Below, one piece after another: positions 19,161-28,394 of a stretch of 64,000 bases of DNA. Made by a program: the position numbers and the translations under genes. A model generated the notes under the pieces. That model searched no databases and was not told the origin of the DNA. It worked only from the letters and a program-made list of their open reading frames with translations. The first letter of the stretch is position 1. Every line of letters starts with the position of its first letter. Where the stretch lies: positions 62,001-126,000 of the forward strand of contig NZ_JAJPRF010000003.1 in NCBI RefSeq assembly GCF_021206925.1, written 5' to 3'. This DNA is from Rhodoflexus caldus. Lineage in GTDB: Bacteria > Bacteroidota > Bacteroidia > Cytophagales > Thermoflexibacteraceae.

Positions 19161-19196
19161 GCTGCTCAAACTTGTCTGTTTGGGCAGCTTTTTTTA
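19161..19196 (+). terminator. Intrinsic terminator after the phosphate transporter
   Basis: GCTGCTCAAAC (19161-19171) pairs with GTTTGGGCAGC (19178-19188), with one G-T pair, followed by a run of seven or more T. Confidence 0.85.
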
Positions 19197-19312
19197 TCTT
19201 CAACAATGGAAAATGAAGACCGCAACCTAAGGTTTTTGGGTGTATTTTTGCTCATTACTTTAGTTGTATCGTGCTGCCTTAATCCCCAAAATCTGAGTGG
19301 CAAGCCTCACTT

Positions 19313-19328
19313 TCACTATATACTGTTA
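19313..19328. promoter_or_regulatory. Possible NrdR box upstream of nrdA
   Basis: TCACTATATACTGTTA matches 12 of 16 positions of the NrdR consensus (ACACWATATATWGTGT). It lies 32 bases before the nrdA ATG. Only one box was found, whereas NrdR usually binds tandem boxes, so this is weak. Confidence 0.3.
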
Positions 19329-19359
19329 CAGCTTAATGTATTAATTATCACCTATCAAT

Positions 19360-21825
19360 ATGCTTGTTACCAAACGCAACGGGACAACCGAAACCGTCAG
19401 AATCGAGAAAATTACGGCTCGTATTGAAAAGCTTTGCTATGGGCTGGACATGAACCATGTGGATGTATTCCAGATTACACAGCGCGTTATACAGGGAATG
19501 TATGACAAAATAACAACAGTAGAGCTGGACAATCTGGCAGCAGAAACAGCGGCTTCCATGACAACCCGCCACCCTGACTATGCGGTACTTGCCGCCCGTA
19601 TTGCGATTTCCAATTTGCACAAAGAAACCAGTAAGTCTTTTTCAAGTACTGTTAAAAGACTTTACAACTACATTGACCCCAAAACAGGCGAAAATGCAGC
19701 GCTGATTTCCAAAGAGGTTTACGAGGTAGTTCGGAACAATGCGGCACTTTTAGATTCTGTCATTATCTACGACCGCGATTTTAACTACGATTATTTCGGA
19801 TTTAAAACGCTGGAACGCTCCTACCTGTTGCGCATGGATGGCAAAGTAGTGGAGCGCCCGCAGCATATGCTGATGCGTGTGGCCATCGGTATCCACATGA
19901 ACGATATTGAGGCGGCCATCGAGACCTACAACTTGATGTCGGAAAAGTGGTTTACCCACGCTACGCCGACGCTATTCAACGCCGGTACGCCAAAACCGCA
20001 ACTCTCATCTTGCTTCCTGCTAACCATGCAAGAAGACAGCGTGGACGGCATTTACGATACATTGAAGCAATGTGCTAAAATTTCACAGTCTGCCGGAGGT
20101 ATCGGCTTGAGCATTCACAATATCCGCGCTACGGGAAGCTATATTAAAGGAACGAACGGTACATCTAACGGTATTGTGCCGATGCTCCGCGTATTTAATG
20201 ATACAGCCCGTTATATTGACCAAGGAGGCGGCAAGCGAAAAGGTGCTTTTGCTGTTTATTTGGAGCCTTGGCACGCTGATATATTTGACTTTTTGCAACT
20301 CAAAAAAAACCATGGCAAAGAAGAACTCCGTGCCCGCGACTTGTTCTATGCCTTGTGGATACCCGACCTGTTCATGAAGCGCGTAGAGGCAGATGAAGAA
20401 TGGTCGCTTTTCTGCCCCAATGAAGCCCCCGGCTTGGCCGATTGCTACGGAGAAGAATTTGAGCGCCTTTATGAACGGTATGAGCGCGAAGGCCGTGCCC
20501 GCAAAGTTGTGCGTGCGCAGGATTTGTGGTTTGAAATATTGGAAGCACAGACCGAAACCGGTGTGCCTTATATGCTCTACAAAGACCATTGCAACCGCAA
20601 AAGCAACCAGAAAAACTTGGGTACTATCAAGTCCAGCAACCTGTGTACGGAGATTATAGAATATACCTCTAAGGACGAGGTGGCTGTTTGTAACCTTGCT
20701 TCGCTGGCACTTCCCAAGTTTGTTCATGAAGGCAAATTTGACCATCAGAAACTCTATGAAGTTACCAAAGTAGTAACGCGCAACCTGAATAAGGTAATAG
20801 ACATCAACTACTATCCGGTGGAAGAGGCGCGCCGCTCCAACATGCGCCACCGCCCGATTGGCTTGGGGGTACAGGGTTTGGCCGATGTGTTCATCATGCT
20901 GCGTATGCCGTTTGATTCGGAAGAAGCCCGCGGCCTGAACAGAGATATTTTTGAAACTATCTACTACGCTGCCGTAGAAGCCTCTATGGAACTTGCTCAG
21001 AAATACGGCACTTACGAAACCTATCAGGGGTCGCCCATGTCGCAAGGCTTGTTCCAGTTCGATATGTGGGGCGTAACGCCGTCTTCCGGCCGCTGGGACT
21101 GGGAGGGGCTTCGCAAAAAAGTGCTGGAGTACGGTGTGCGCAATTCGTTGCTGGTAGCACCCATGCCTACGGCTTCTACATCCCAAATTTTGGGCAATAA
21201 CGAGTGTTTTGAGCCTTATACTTCCAATATCTATACGCGCCGCGTGCTTTCAGGAGAGTTTATTGTGGTGAATAAACACCTGATGAAAGACCTGATTCGC
21301 CTTGGTTTGTGGAATGAAACCATGAAAAACATGATTATTCAGGCCAACGGTTCCATCCAGCAGATTCCGGGCATTCCGCAAAACCTGAAAGATATTTACC
21401 GCACGGTGTGGGAGATTTCGCAGAAGGCTATTATTGAAATGGCAGCCGACCGAGGCCCTTATATTTGCCAAAGCCAAAGCCTGAATATCCATATTCAAGA
21501 GCCTAATTTCGGCAAACTGACTTCTATGCACTTTTATGCATGGAAGAAAGGCCTGAAAACCGGTATGTACTATCTGCGTACACGTCCCGCTGCCGATGCC
21601 ATTAAGTTTACGGTGGACAAGGCTATGCTACAGCAGGTGCAGGGGCAATTGGAGAGTGTAGCAGCCGGACAACCTGTTACTACTACTTTTTACGAGAAAA
21701 AGTCCGTACCGACGGAGATGCTGCGCGCCACTCCTGCCACAACTAAGGAAGACTACGAGCAAAAGCGTCAGGATATGTCCTGCTCGTTAGACGACCCCGA
21801 GGGTTGTGAAGCATGCAGCGCATAG
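19360..21825 (+). CDS. nrdA: Ribonucleoside-diphosphate reductase, large subunit (class I)
   Basis: 821 residues. It reduces ribonucleotides to deoxyribonucleotides together with a radical-bearing NrdB. An ATP-cone regulatory domain occupies about 1-95 ([18 protein letters not shown]). The barrel carries Cys218 (SSCFLL), the NLCTEI motif with Cys429 and Glu431, and the finger-loop serine/threonine block PMPTAS. The C-terminal tail ends CEACSA, the redox-active pair reduced by thioredoxin. The small subunit gene is not adjacent: the next gene is leftward and unrelated. A short ORF starting at 19206 overlaps the start and looks spurious. Confidence 0.96.
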   Translation: MLVTKRNGTTETVRIEKITARIEKLCYGLDMNHVDVFQITQRVIQGMYDKITTVELDNLAAETAASMTTRHPDYAVLAARIAISNLHKETSKSFSSTVKRLYNYIDPKTGENAALISKEVYEVVRNNAALLDSVIIYDRDFNYDYFGFKTLERSYLLRMDGKVVERPQHMLMRVAIGIHMNDIEAAIETYNLMSEKWFTHATPTLFNAGTPKPQLSSCFLLTMQEDSVDGIYDTLKQCAKISQSAGGIGLSIHNIRATGSYIKGTNGTSNGIVPMLRVFNDTARYIDQGGGKRKGAFAVYLEPWHADIFDFLQLKKNHGKEELRARDLFYALWIPDLFMKRVEADEEWSLFCPNEAPGLADCYGEEFERLYERYEREGRARKVVRAQDLWFEILEAQTETGVPYMLYKDHCNRKSNQKNLGTIKSSNLCTEIIEYTSKDEVAVCNLASLALPKFVHEGKFDHQKLYEVTKVVTRNLNKVIDINYYPVEEARRSNMRHRPIGLGVQGLADVFIMLRMPFDSEEARGLNRDIFETIYYAAVEASMELAQKYGTYETYQGSPMSQGLFQFDMWGVTPSSGRWDWEGLRKKVLEYGVRNSLLVAPMPTASTSQILGNNECFEPYTSNIYTRRVLSGEFIVVNKHLMKDLIRLGLWNETMKNMIIQANGSIQQIPGIPQNLKDIYRTVWEISQKAIIEMAADRGPYICQSQSLNIHIQEPNFGKLTSMHFYAWKKGLKTGMYYLRTRPAADAIKFTVDKAMLQQVQGQLESVAAGQPVTTTFYEKKSVPTEMLRATPATTKEDYEQKRQDMSCSLDDPEGCEACSA

Positions 21826-21849
21826 ACACTTGCTCAATAAAAAAACTAT

Positions 21850-21890
21850 AAACCCCGAAGAAAAGCATCGCTTCTTCGGGGTTTATTTTT
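21850..21890. terminator. Bidirectional terminator between nrdA and the beta-propeller gene
   Basis: A 13-bp perfect stem (21850-21862 with 21872-21884) is followed by T-rich sequence on the plus strand and an A-rich run on its left side. It can serve both convergent genes. Confidence 0.85.
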
Positions 21891-21924
21891 ATGGTAAATA
21901 CCTGTCTGTCAGATGCAGATAGAC

Positions 21925-23160
21925 TTACTGCTTCACGTCGCCGTTTTTGGATATTTTTACCACTAAATGGTCGGTAGTTTCGCCTTCATTGTAGCCGGCA
22001 ATAATAAAGTCGCCGTTTACATCTTCTGCAATACCGTAGGCGCGCTGGTCGCCGTTGCCACCAATAGTTTTTCGCCACAGGGTTTTGCCCTGGTCGTCGA
22101 GGAGCATAACAAAGGCGTTATTCCCTTCTTTACTTGTATTTTCATTGTTGGCATCAGGTACGAATATATCCACATACCCTGCTACAACAATTTTACCGTC
22201 CTTTGTAGCCAATACGTCTAAGGCTTCGTCGGTGCTGGTGGTGCCCGTTGTGGTTTCCCATACCTTTGTACCTTTCGCATCGGTCTTTACAACCCATATA
22301 TCGTGGCTGCCCTCTTTGGCAAAGGAGTAGGTATAACCGGCAAGTACAAATCCGCCGTCCTGTGTTTGAGCAATGGCATTGGCTTGTTCACCCATTTTGC
22401 CGCCATAGGTTTGTTCCCATGTTTTGAGGCCTTCTTTGTCAAGAGCTATCAGCCAGAAGTTCCAAGCCAGTTTACCTTGGTGGCGCACTTCTTTGCTGCC
22501 GACAATCATAAAACCGCCTTCTTTGGTGGCAATCACCTGTGCGCCCATTTCGCTATTATTAGGCAGCCCGAACTCACGTTTCCATGCCAAATCGCCTTTT
22601 TCGTTGGTTTTGATAAGTATGATATCCGATTTTCCGGTTGTGATTTTAGTGGCATTGGCAAGAATTACGAAACTTCCGTCTTCCAATTGAATAACGGAAC
22701 GGGCTTCATCAATGCTGTCATCATCACCAAATATTTTTGCCCATTGGCGGTCGCCGTTTTTGTCTAATTTGATAGCCCATACGTCTTTCATGTCAGGGCC
22801 GCCACCATAGGAATCGGAAGAGCCGACTACCATAAAGCCACCATCGCGGGTTTCGCAAAGGGCGAAGGCTTCTTCTGTTTCCTGACCGCCATAGTTTTTG
22901 TCCCACACAACAGAACCGTTATTGTCTAACTTGACAATATTGAAGTTCATATCCATTGAGCCAACACCATAGGAATTAGACCTTCCGGCTACGACCACTC
23001 CGCCACCGGATTTCAGCGCCACAATGTCAGCGGATGCATCGTAATTTTTACCGCCAAAAACTTTGTAAAAGGCCGCCAATTGTTGCGGGCTGTTCAACAG
23101 AACATGCCACGGATTGGGAGAACTCAGCAGCATCAAAGCAAGTAAAACTATTGGCTTCAT
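21925..23160 (-). CDS. Secreted beta-propeller-like repeat protein
   Basis: 411 residues with an N-terminal hydrophobic signal (IVLLALMLLSSPNPW). About seven repeats of roughly 50 residues follow, each carrying GGFxxxG near the start and a segment like DIWVVKTDAKGTKVWETT (VVKxDxxGxxxW). This pattern is known from Bacteroidota extracellular propeller proteins. No enzyme motif and no type IX secretion C-terminal domain were seen. Export to the periplasm or outside is likely; the function is unknown. It is convergent with nrdA. Confidence 0.75.
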   Translation of the reverse strand: MKPIVLLALMLLSSPNPWHVLLNSPQQLAAFYKVFGGKNYDASADIVALKSGGGVVVAGRSNSYGVGSMDMNFNIVKLDNNGSVVWDKNYGGQETEEAFALCETRDGGFMVVGSSDSYGGGPDMKDVWAIKLDKNGDRQWAKIFGDDDSIDEARSVIQLEDGSFVILANATKITTGKSDIILIKTNEKGDLAWKREFGLPNNSEMGAQVIATKEGGFMIVGSKEVRHQGKLAWNFWLIALDKEGLKTWEQTYGGKMGEQANAIAQTQDGGFVLAGYTYSFAKEGSHDIWVVKTDAKGTKVWETTTGTTSTDEALDVLATKDGKIVVAGYVDIFVPDANNENTSKEGNNAFVMLLDDQGKTLWRKTIGGNGDQRAYGIAEDVNGDFIIAGYNEGETTDHLVVKISKNGDVKQ

Positions 23161-23263
23161 AAAGGATAGATTGTTCTGATGTTCAAACTATTAATGCGAT
23201 AATCGGGAAAATATTGTGTGTTGATAAGGATGTAATAACTTCACAGGAAAATCCTTCGCAAAA

Positions 23264-23917
23264 ATGGTGTCAAAATCGCTGTGTTATTCACTTTTGGGGC
23301 AAAACTTTCATCTGTTGCCCGAAAAAGCTATCTTTTGGGAGGAAGAACAAACACTGATTTTGTCTGATATTCACTTGGGTAAAGCCGGCCATTTCCGAAA
23401 GTCGGGGTTTGCCATACCGCAAGGTGTTCACCTGCACGACTTGGTTACGCTGGAAAGCATCATTGAACGCTGGCAGCCTGCAAAAGTACTGATTATCGGG
23501 GACTTATTTCATAGCGAATGGAATGCGGAGTGGTTACTTTTTTCCGATTGGCTCGAGCAGTTTACATCTGTTCGGTGGGTACTTGTCAAAGGGAATCATG
23601 ATATTTTGCCTGCCGCTGCCTATCGGTTGAGTTGCCTGCAAATCGTAGCCGATAAATGGGAGAGTTATCCTTTTGTTTTTACCCATGAGCCTGTTGAGCC
23701 GGCGGGCGAATGGTATAACATTAGTGGGCATATCCATCCTGCCGTGCGCCTAACGGGGCGGGGGCGACAACATTTGGTATTGCCTTGTTTTTACTTTGGC
23801 TGCCGCAATGGCATTTTACCTGCGTTCGGCAAATTTACCGGTATGGCAACCATTCAGGCAAAAACAGGTGACACGGTATTTGTGATAAGCGCCGGCGGCG
23901 TAACCCGCGTCTGTTAA
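23264..23917 (+). CDS. pdeM: PdeM-like metallophosphoesterase (ligase-associated DNA damage response family)
   Basis: 217 residues with a calcineurin-type phosphoesterase fold: SDIHLGKAGHFRKSG (24-48 region), GDLFHSEWN, GNHD, and the late SGHIHPAV motif supplying metal ligands. The SDIHLGKxxxFRxxG start and length match PdeM, an endonuclease/phosphoesterase usually encoded with an ATP-dependent DNA ligase, Lhr helicase and a second nuclease. None of those partners is adjacent. The stop is 21 bases before gldG, which has its own -7-like element. Confidence 0.82.
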   Translation: MVSKSLCYSLLGQNFHLLPEKAIFWEEEQTLILSDIHLGKAGHFRKSGFAIPQGVHLHDLVTLESIIERWQPAKVLIIGDLFHSEWNAEWLLFSDWLEQFTSVRWVLVKGNHDILPAAAYRLSCLQIVADKWESYPFVFTHEPVEPAGEWYNISGHIHPAVRLTGRGRQHLVLPCFYFGCRNGILPAFGKFTGMATIQAKTGDTVFVISAGGVTRVC

Positions 23918-23925
23918 AATCAGCA

Positions 23926-23933
23926 TAACTTTG
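23926..23933 (+). promoter_or_regulatory. -7-like element five bases before gldG
   Basis: TAACTTTG matches TAnnTTTG and is separated from the gldG ATG by five bases. It could produce a leaderless gldG transcript starting inside the pdeM-gldG gap. Confidence 0.42.
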
Positions 23934-23938
23934 CAACT

Positions 23939-25630
23939 ATGGAAAACCGCGAAATCCGCAAATGGGAAGACATCCTGCAATGGGTAGCCGTTGCATTGGG
24001 ACTTTTGTGTATCAACCTGTTTATCAGTAGCTTTTTCTTTCGGCTTGATTTGACAGAAGACAAACGCTATTCCATTGCGCCCGGCACCCGCCAATTGCTC
24101 GAGAATCTGGACAACAACATCTACGTAGAAATATACTTGGCCGGCGAGCTGAATGCCGGATTTAAACGCCTGCAAGCTGCCATTCGGGAAACACTGGAAG
24201 AATTTAACGCTTACAGCAACAATAAAGTCCAATATCGGTTTATTGACCCCGAGTCGGCAGGCAACCCTGAGCAGCGCGGTGCGTTCCAGCGAGAACTGAT
24301 TAATGCGGGCATTCAGCCGACTAACTTGTTTGAAAACGTGGATGGTAAGCGGATTCAACGCCTGATTTTCCCCGGTGCGATTGTTCGTTCGGGTACGCGA
24401 CAGGGAGCGGTTAATCTGCTCAAAGGCAATTTGGCAGCCTCGGCACAAGAGCGGCTCAACCAATCGGTAGAAAGTGTAGAGTTTGAACTTGCCAATGCCA
24501 TCAAAAAAGTTACCCGACAACAAAAACCCCGCATAGCGCTTATTCAAGGACATTCGGAGCTTAACAGCCTGCCCATAGGAGACCTCAAACTGAGCATGGA
24601 TGAACATTTCATTACCGAAGAAGTCCGATTGGATAATGACAGTGCGCTGGCAAACTATCAGGCGGCTGTTATTATTCAACCGAAAGTGCCTTATACCGAA
24701 GCGGAAAAATTTCGTTTAGACCAATTCATTATGCGCGGCGGCAAAGCGCTGTTCATGCTGGATATGGTACAGATGAACTTAGACAGTATTGCCATTGGCG
24801 GCGCTTATGCTTTCGGCTACGATTTAAATCTGGACGATATGCTGTTCCGCTATGGGGTACGTGCCAATATGGATTTGGTTCAGGATATGCAAATGGGTAC
24901 GGTTATCGTCAATGTGGGGCAGTTTGGCAATGCTCCTAACCTGCAACCTGTTCCGTGGCCGTATTACGTATTGGCCAATCAGTTTGGTAAACACCCGATT
25001 ACCCGCAACCTGAATGCGGTTTATACCAAGTTTACGGGCAGTATAGATACGGTCAAATCCAAAGGAGAGGTCAAAAAAATTCCTTTGCTGATGACCAACC
25101 AGTATTCCCGTATTCGCCGTGCACCTACGATTGTGAGCTTAGACGAGCTGAAAAATGATATGGAGCCTGCCAAGTTTAATCAAAGCCATATTCCGTTGGC
25201 TTACTTGCTGGAAGGCCGTTTTCATTCGCTTTTCCGCAATCGGTTTGCACCCGAAGGCATTGCCGAAGGAACAAAAGTGATTCAAGAAAGCGTTCCTACG
25301 CAAGTGGCAATTATTGCTGACGGCGATGTGGCGGTGAATGAACTAGACCGCCGCTCTCAGCAGCCGCTGCCGCTCGGCTTTGACCCTGTTACCAAGCAGA
25401 CTTTTTCCAACAAAGACCTGATTATGAATACTTTACTGTACTTCACTGATGAAGATGGACTGCTCGAGGCAAGGTTGAAGGAAGTGCGTATTCGCCCATT
25501 GGATAAAATCCGTTTGACGGATGAGAAAACGCAATGGCAGGCATTGAATCTTGTTTTACCGTTACTGCTGACAGCCGCTTTGGGGGGGATGTGGTACTAT
25601 GTACGCAAAAAACGCTATGAGAAAGTTTAA
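23939..25630 (+). CDS. gldG: Gliding-motility ABC transporter auxiliary protein GldG
   Basis: 563 residues. It has an N-terminal membrane segment (about 15-34), a large extracytoplasmic region starting with the conserved DLTEDKRYSIAPGTRQLL block, and a C-terminal anchor at 537-555. This matches GldG, which forms a putative ABC complex with GldF (permease) and GldA (ATPase) required for gliding in flavobacteria. Here gldF is not adjacent: upstream is pdeM, downstream a TPR lipoprotein. The related eukaryotic/bacterial ABC-associated IFT52-like fold is the known relative. The start is supported by the adjacent -7-like element. Confidence 0.88.
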   Translation: MENREIRKWEDILQWVAVALGLLCINLFISSFFFRLDLTEDKRYSIAPGTRQLLENLDNNIYVEIYLAGELNAGFKRLQAAIRETLEEFNAYSNNKVQYRFIDPESAGNPEQRGAFQRELINAGIQPTNLFENVDGKRIQRLIFPGAIVRSGTRQGAVNLLKGNLAASAQERLNQSVESVEFELANAIKKVTRQQKPRIALIQGHSELNSLPIGDLKLSMDEHFITEEVRLDNDSALANYQAAVIIQPKVPYTEAEKFRLDQFIMRGGKALFMLDMVQMNLDSIAIGGAYAFGYDLNLDDMLFRYGVRANMDLVQDMQMGTVIVNVGQFGNAPNLQPVPWPYYVLANQFGKHPITRNLNAVYTKFTGSIDTVKSKGEVKKIPLLMTNQYSRIRRAPTIVSLDELKNDMEPAKFNQSHIPLAYLLEGRFHSLFRNRFAPEGIAEGTKVIQESVPTQVAIIADGDVAVNELDRRSQQPLPLGFDPVTKQTFSNKDLIMNTLLYFTDEDGLLEARLKEVRIRPLDKIRLTDEKTQWQALNLVLPLLLTAALGGMWYYVRKKRYEKV

Positions 25631-26780
25631 GGGGCTTAATTTTTTAGGGCTATTGTTGTGGATGGCTTTGCTTTGTTGGCAATGCACGCCACAGGAAGAC
25701 AATCAGCCCATGCCGCCCTTGCCCGATGCGACCAATAACAATACCGACAAAAAAATCGCTTATCTCTCCAAACTTATTCAGGACAATCAGGCCAATGCAG
25801 AGGTTTTTTACCAACGTGCCACGCTGAATTTGTCTATCGGCAAAGAGAATCTGGCCTTGATTGATATTGACCGTGCGCTGGCACTTAAAAACAATGAACC
25901 CAACTACTATTGGGTGCGTGCATTGGCCTTAGACCAAAGGTCGGATTTTGCAGGTGCACTGACGGCTGCGCGCAAGGCCGAAAATATGAATTTGGAGAAG
26001 GGCATACAGCCTGCCCCGAACACCTTTAAATTGATGGGCAAATGGCATTATCTGCAAAAAGATACTGCCGCTGCCCGTCGCTACCTCGTTGCTGCGCAGC
26101 AATCTTTCCCCGACCATGCCGAAGTGTACTACTACTTAGGCTTGCTGAGTAAAGATGCCGGCGACTCTGTACGCACTGTCGGCAATCTGCGGACTGCCAT
26201 TGGTTTGCAACCTAACTATCCCGAAGCCTACGCGGCTTTGATAGATTTCTACAAAAAACGCGGCAGTCGTCGCTGGGCTACTGCCGTTGCCGCAGAAGCC
26301 GTAGAGCAATGCCCCAATCAGCCCAAACTCATGGAGGCCTATGCCGATATGCTTATGCTTGGGGAGGAGCGCGAAGCAGCCGCCATGCAATGGTATCAGC
26401 GGGCAGCCGACCTGCAACCCGACAATTGGCGGTTGCACTACATCGTTGGGATGTACCACCAGCGCGAGCGACACTACAACGAAGCGGAGAAATACCTGAA
26501 AAATGCGCTTGCCAATAAGCCGGACTTGGAAAAAGCCCTGTACAGCTTGGGAACGATTTACGAATACCAGCGCAAAAACCTGCCCGATGCTTTGGCACAA
26601 TACGAACTTGCGGCCAAAATTACGCCCTACGATACAACCGTTACCTATTCGGTGCGGCGCGTGAAAAAGAAAATTGCTTACGAAGAATACAAGCAATCGC
26701 CGCAATACATACTTGACCAAATGCGCAAACGCAAGGAGGAAGAGGCCGCCCGACTGCTGCAACAACAACAGAATCAGTAA
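25617..26780 (+). CDS. TPR-repeat lipoprotein
   Basis: 387 residues. The signal peptide has a lipobox ending LLCWQC, with Cys at residue 23. At least six TPR units follow, e.g. AEVFYQRATLNLSIGKENLA and KALYSLGTIYEYQRKNLPDA. The chosen ATG at 25617 overlaps the last codons of gldG by 14 bases, so translation is likely coupled; a frame opening at 25599 is also possible but lies inside gldG coding sequence before the signal peptide. The location suggests a link to the GldG complex, but that is inference from position only. Confidence 0.8.
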   Translation: MRKFKGLNFLGLLLWMALLCWQCTPQEDNQPMPPLPDATNNNTDKKIAYLSKLIQDNQANAEVFYQRATLNLSIGKENLALIDIDRALALKNNEPNYYWVRALALDQRSDFAGALTAARKAENMNLEKGIQPAPNTFKLMGKWHYLQKDTAAARRYLVAAQQSFPDHAEVYYYLGLLSKDAGDSVRTVGNLRTAIGLQPNYPEAYAALIDFYKKRGSRRWATAVAAEAVEQCPNQPKLMEAYADMLMLGEEREAAAMQWYQRAADLQPDNWRLHYIVGMYHQRERHYNEAEKYLKNALANKPDLEKALYSLGTIYEYQRKNLPDALAQYELAAKITPYDTTVTYSVRRVKKKIAYEEYKQSPQYILDQMRKRKEEEAARLLQQQQNQ

Positions 26781-26809
26781 GCCAAGTTTGAGATTTTAAA
26801 TCCCCTATC

Positions 26810-28303
26810 CTACATCCACGCCTTCAACACCGACTTTTGCACTTTGCCCATCGCATTGCGCGGCAGTTCGTCCACAACATGCCATTCGGTCGGTTGTTTG
26901 TAGGGCGCTAACTGTGTTTTGAGCCATTGCTGAACGTCGGGGAGCGCCGCGGGGTCGGTAAGTACCACAAAAGCCGCTGCCTGTTCGCCCTTTTCGGGGT
27001 GCGGCAAGCCGACAACCGCACAGGCTTGCACGGCAGGATGTGCCAAAATCGTATCCTCAATTTCTAAGGCAGAAACCTTATAGCCGCTGATTTTCAGAAT
27101 GTCAGCCGAAAGCCGCCCCATGATTTTGTAGTTGCCGTCCGCATCGCGTTGTGCCATATCGCCCGTGCGAAACCAGCCGTCGGGGGTGAAACTTTGTGCC
27201 GTTGCTTCGGGGCGTTGCCAATAAGCCCGGAACAGCGTCGGGCTTTTCACCTGAATTTCGCCCATGGCTTCGGCAGCGGTCTGAACTTCGCCGTTTTCAT
27301 TCACCAAGCGCACCGATACGCCCGGTAGCGGCTTGCCGACAAAACCCGCCTTGCGCTCACCTGCCAGCGGGTTGGAAATAGCCATACCGATTTCGGTCAT
27401 GCCGTAGCGTTCCAGCAGGAAATGCCCCGTGATTTCCTGCCAGCGTTGCAGCACGGGCACGGGCAGCGCCGCCGAGCCCGATACCATCAGGCGCAACTTG
27501 TAGGCTGCCGCCGAATATTCGGCTTGCACGGTTTGGGGTGCTTGTTCCCAATACTGAATCAGCCGCTGATAGACCGTCGGGACAGCCATAAACAGCGTCG
27601 CCGAAGGTTGTTTAAACCATTCCCATACTTCCGCCGCATCAAATTTGTTTCGCAAAAGGCAGTGCGCACCGTTCCAAAGTGCACAGCAAAGGATGTTTAT
27701 CAAGCCGTGGACGTGGTGCAGCGGCAATATGTTCAGGATTTCATCGTCCGCCTGCCATGCCCATGCATCGGAAAGCGATTGTATTTGCGCCGCAATACTT
27801 GCGTGCGTATGCACCGCACCTTTGGGTTTGCCCGTTGTGCCGCTGGTGTAAATCATTAGCGCGGGCGAGTGCTCATCAACGGCACAGGGGGCTGCGGGCT
27901 TTTCCGCCGATTGCTGCGCGGCAAAATCGGCTTGCACAACAATTGCAGGCGGATGAGGCAACATCGCCGCCGCTTCGCGAATGCCCGATTCGTATTGCGG
28001 ATGTACCCAAACCTGCGGGCAGCCCGTATCAGAAAGCACATAAGTCCACTCTGCGGGCGGATGCGTAACGCACAGCGGCACGGCAATTCCCCCCGACTGC
28101 CATATGCCAAGCAGCACCGCCGCGTAATCAAAAGACGAGGGATAGAGGAAGCAAATCGGCCGGCCTGTTACATCGCCCAAGCGGCTGCTGACCGTATCGG
28201 CTGCCGTTGCAAGTTGTGCATAGGTGTAAGTGCCTTGTGTATCGCTCAACGCCTGCCTTTCGGCAAACTGCCGCAATCGGGAAAAAAATTGGAGGGGTTG
28301 CAT
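26810..28303 (-). CDS. Acyl-CoA synthetase (AMP-forming), malonyl-/fatty-acyl-CoA ligase type
   Basis: 497 residues of the ANL superfamily. The P-loop-like motif MIYTSGTTGKPKG begins at about residue 150; ERYGMTEIGMA, TGDMAQRD and the C-terminal PRNAMGKVQKS lysine motif follow. It activates a carboxylate to an acyl-AMP and then to an acyl-CoA. Size and the RYGMTEIGM region are like MatB/ACSF3-type malonyl- or methylmalonyl-CoA ligases, but the substrate is uncertain. GC content is visibly higher than in most neighbours. It is divergent from the FAN1-like gene, with promoter elements at 28331-28362. Confidence 0.87.
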   Translation of the reverse strand: MQPLQFFSRLRQFAERQALSDTQGTYTYAQLATAADTVSSRLGDVTGRPICFLYPSSFDYAAVLLGIWQSGGIAVPLCVTHPPAEWTYVLSDTGCPQVWVHPQYESGIREAAAMLPHPPAIVVQADFAAQQSAEKPAAPCAVDEHSPALMIYTSGTTGKPKGAVHTHASIAAQIQSLSDAWAWQADDEILNILPLHHVHGLINILCCALWNGAHCLLRNKFDAAEVWEWFKQPSATLFMAVPTVYQRLIQYWEQAPQTVQAEYSAAAYKLRLMVSGSAALPVPVLQRWQEITGHFLLERYGMTEIGMAISNPLAGERKAGFVGKPLPGVSVRLVNENGEVQTAAEAMGEIQVKSPTLFRAYWQRPEATAQSFTPDGWFRTGDMAQRDADGNYKIMGRLSADILKISGYKVSALEIEDTILAHPAVQACAVVGLPHPEKGEQAAAFVVLTDPAALPDVQQWLKTQLAPYKQPTEWHVVDELPRNAMGKVQKSVLKAWM

Positions 28304-28330
28304 ATGGTGGTATTTTGGCTATGGTAGCTG

Positions 28331-28362
28331 CAAAACTATTTTGAGTTGCGTGTTCAGTCAAA
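28331..28362 (-). promoter_or_regulatory. Bacteroidota-type promoter of the acyl-CoA synthetase gene
   Basis: On the minus strand, TTTG (28362-28359) is followed after 20 bases by TAGTTTTG (28338-28331), matching -33 TTTG and -7 TAnnTTTG. The ATG lies 27 bases beyond the -7 element. Confidence 0.6.
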
Positions 28363-28380
28363 CAAAAGCACGCATCATTG

Positions 28381-28388
28381 TATTTTTG
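28381..28388 (+). promoter_or_regulatory. -7-like element six bases before the FAN1-like gene
   Basis: TATTTTTG matches TAnnTTTG and ends six bases before the ATG at 28395. No matching -33 box. Confidence 0.42.
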
Positions 28389-28394
28389 CCCACA

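Noticed and set aside
19206-19427. Small ORF (73 codons) just after the phosphate transporter terminator
   Set aside because: It overlaps the nrdA start by 68 bases and its downstream half reads nrdA sequence in another frame; it also contains the putative NrdR box region.
20083-21186. Long open frame of 367 codons antisense to nrdA
   Set aside because: It lies wholly inside nrdA on the other strand, shows no domain or signal, and has the low-complexity look of a shadow frame of a conserved gene.
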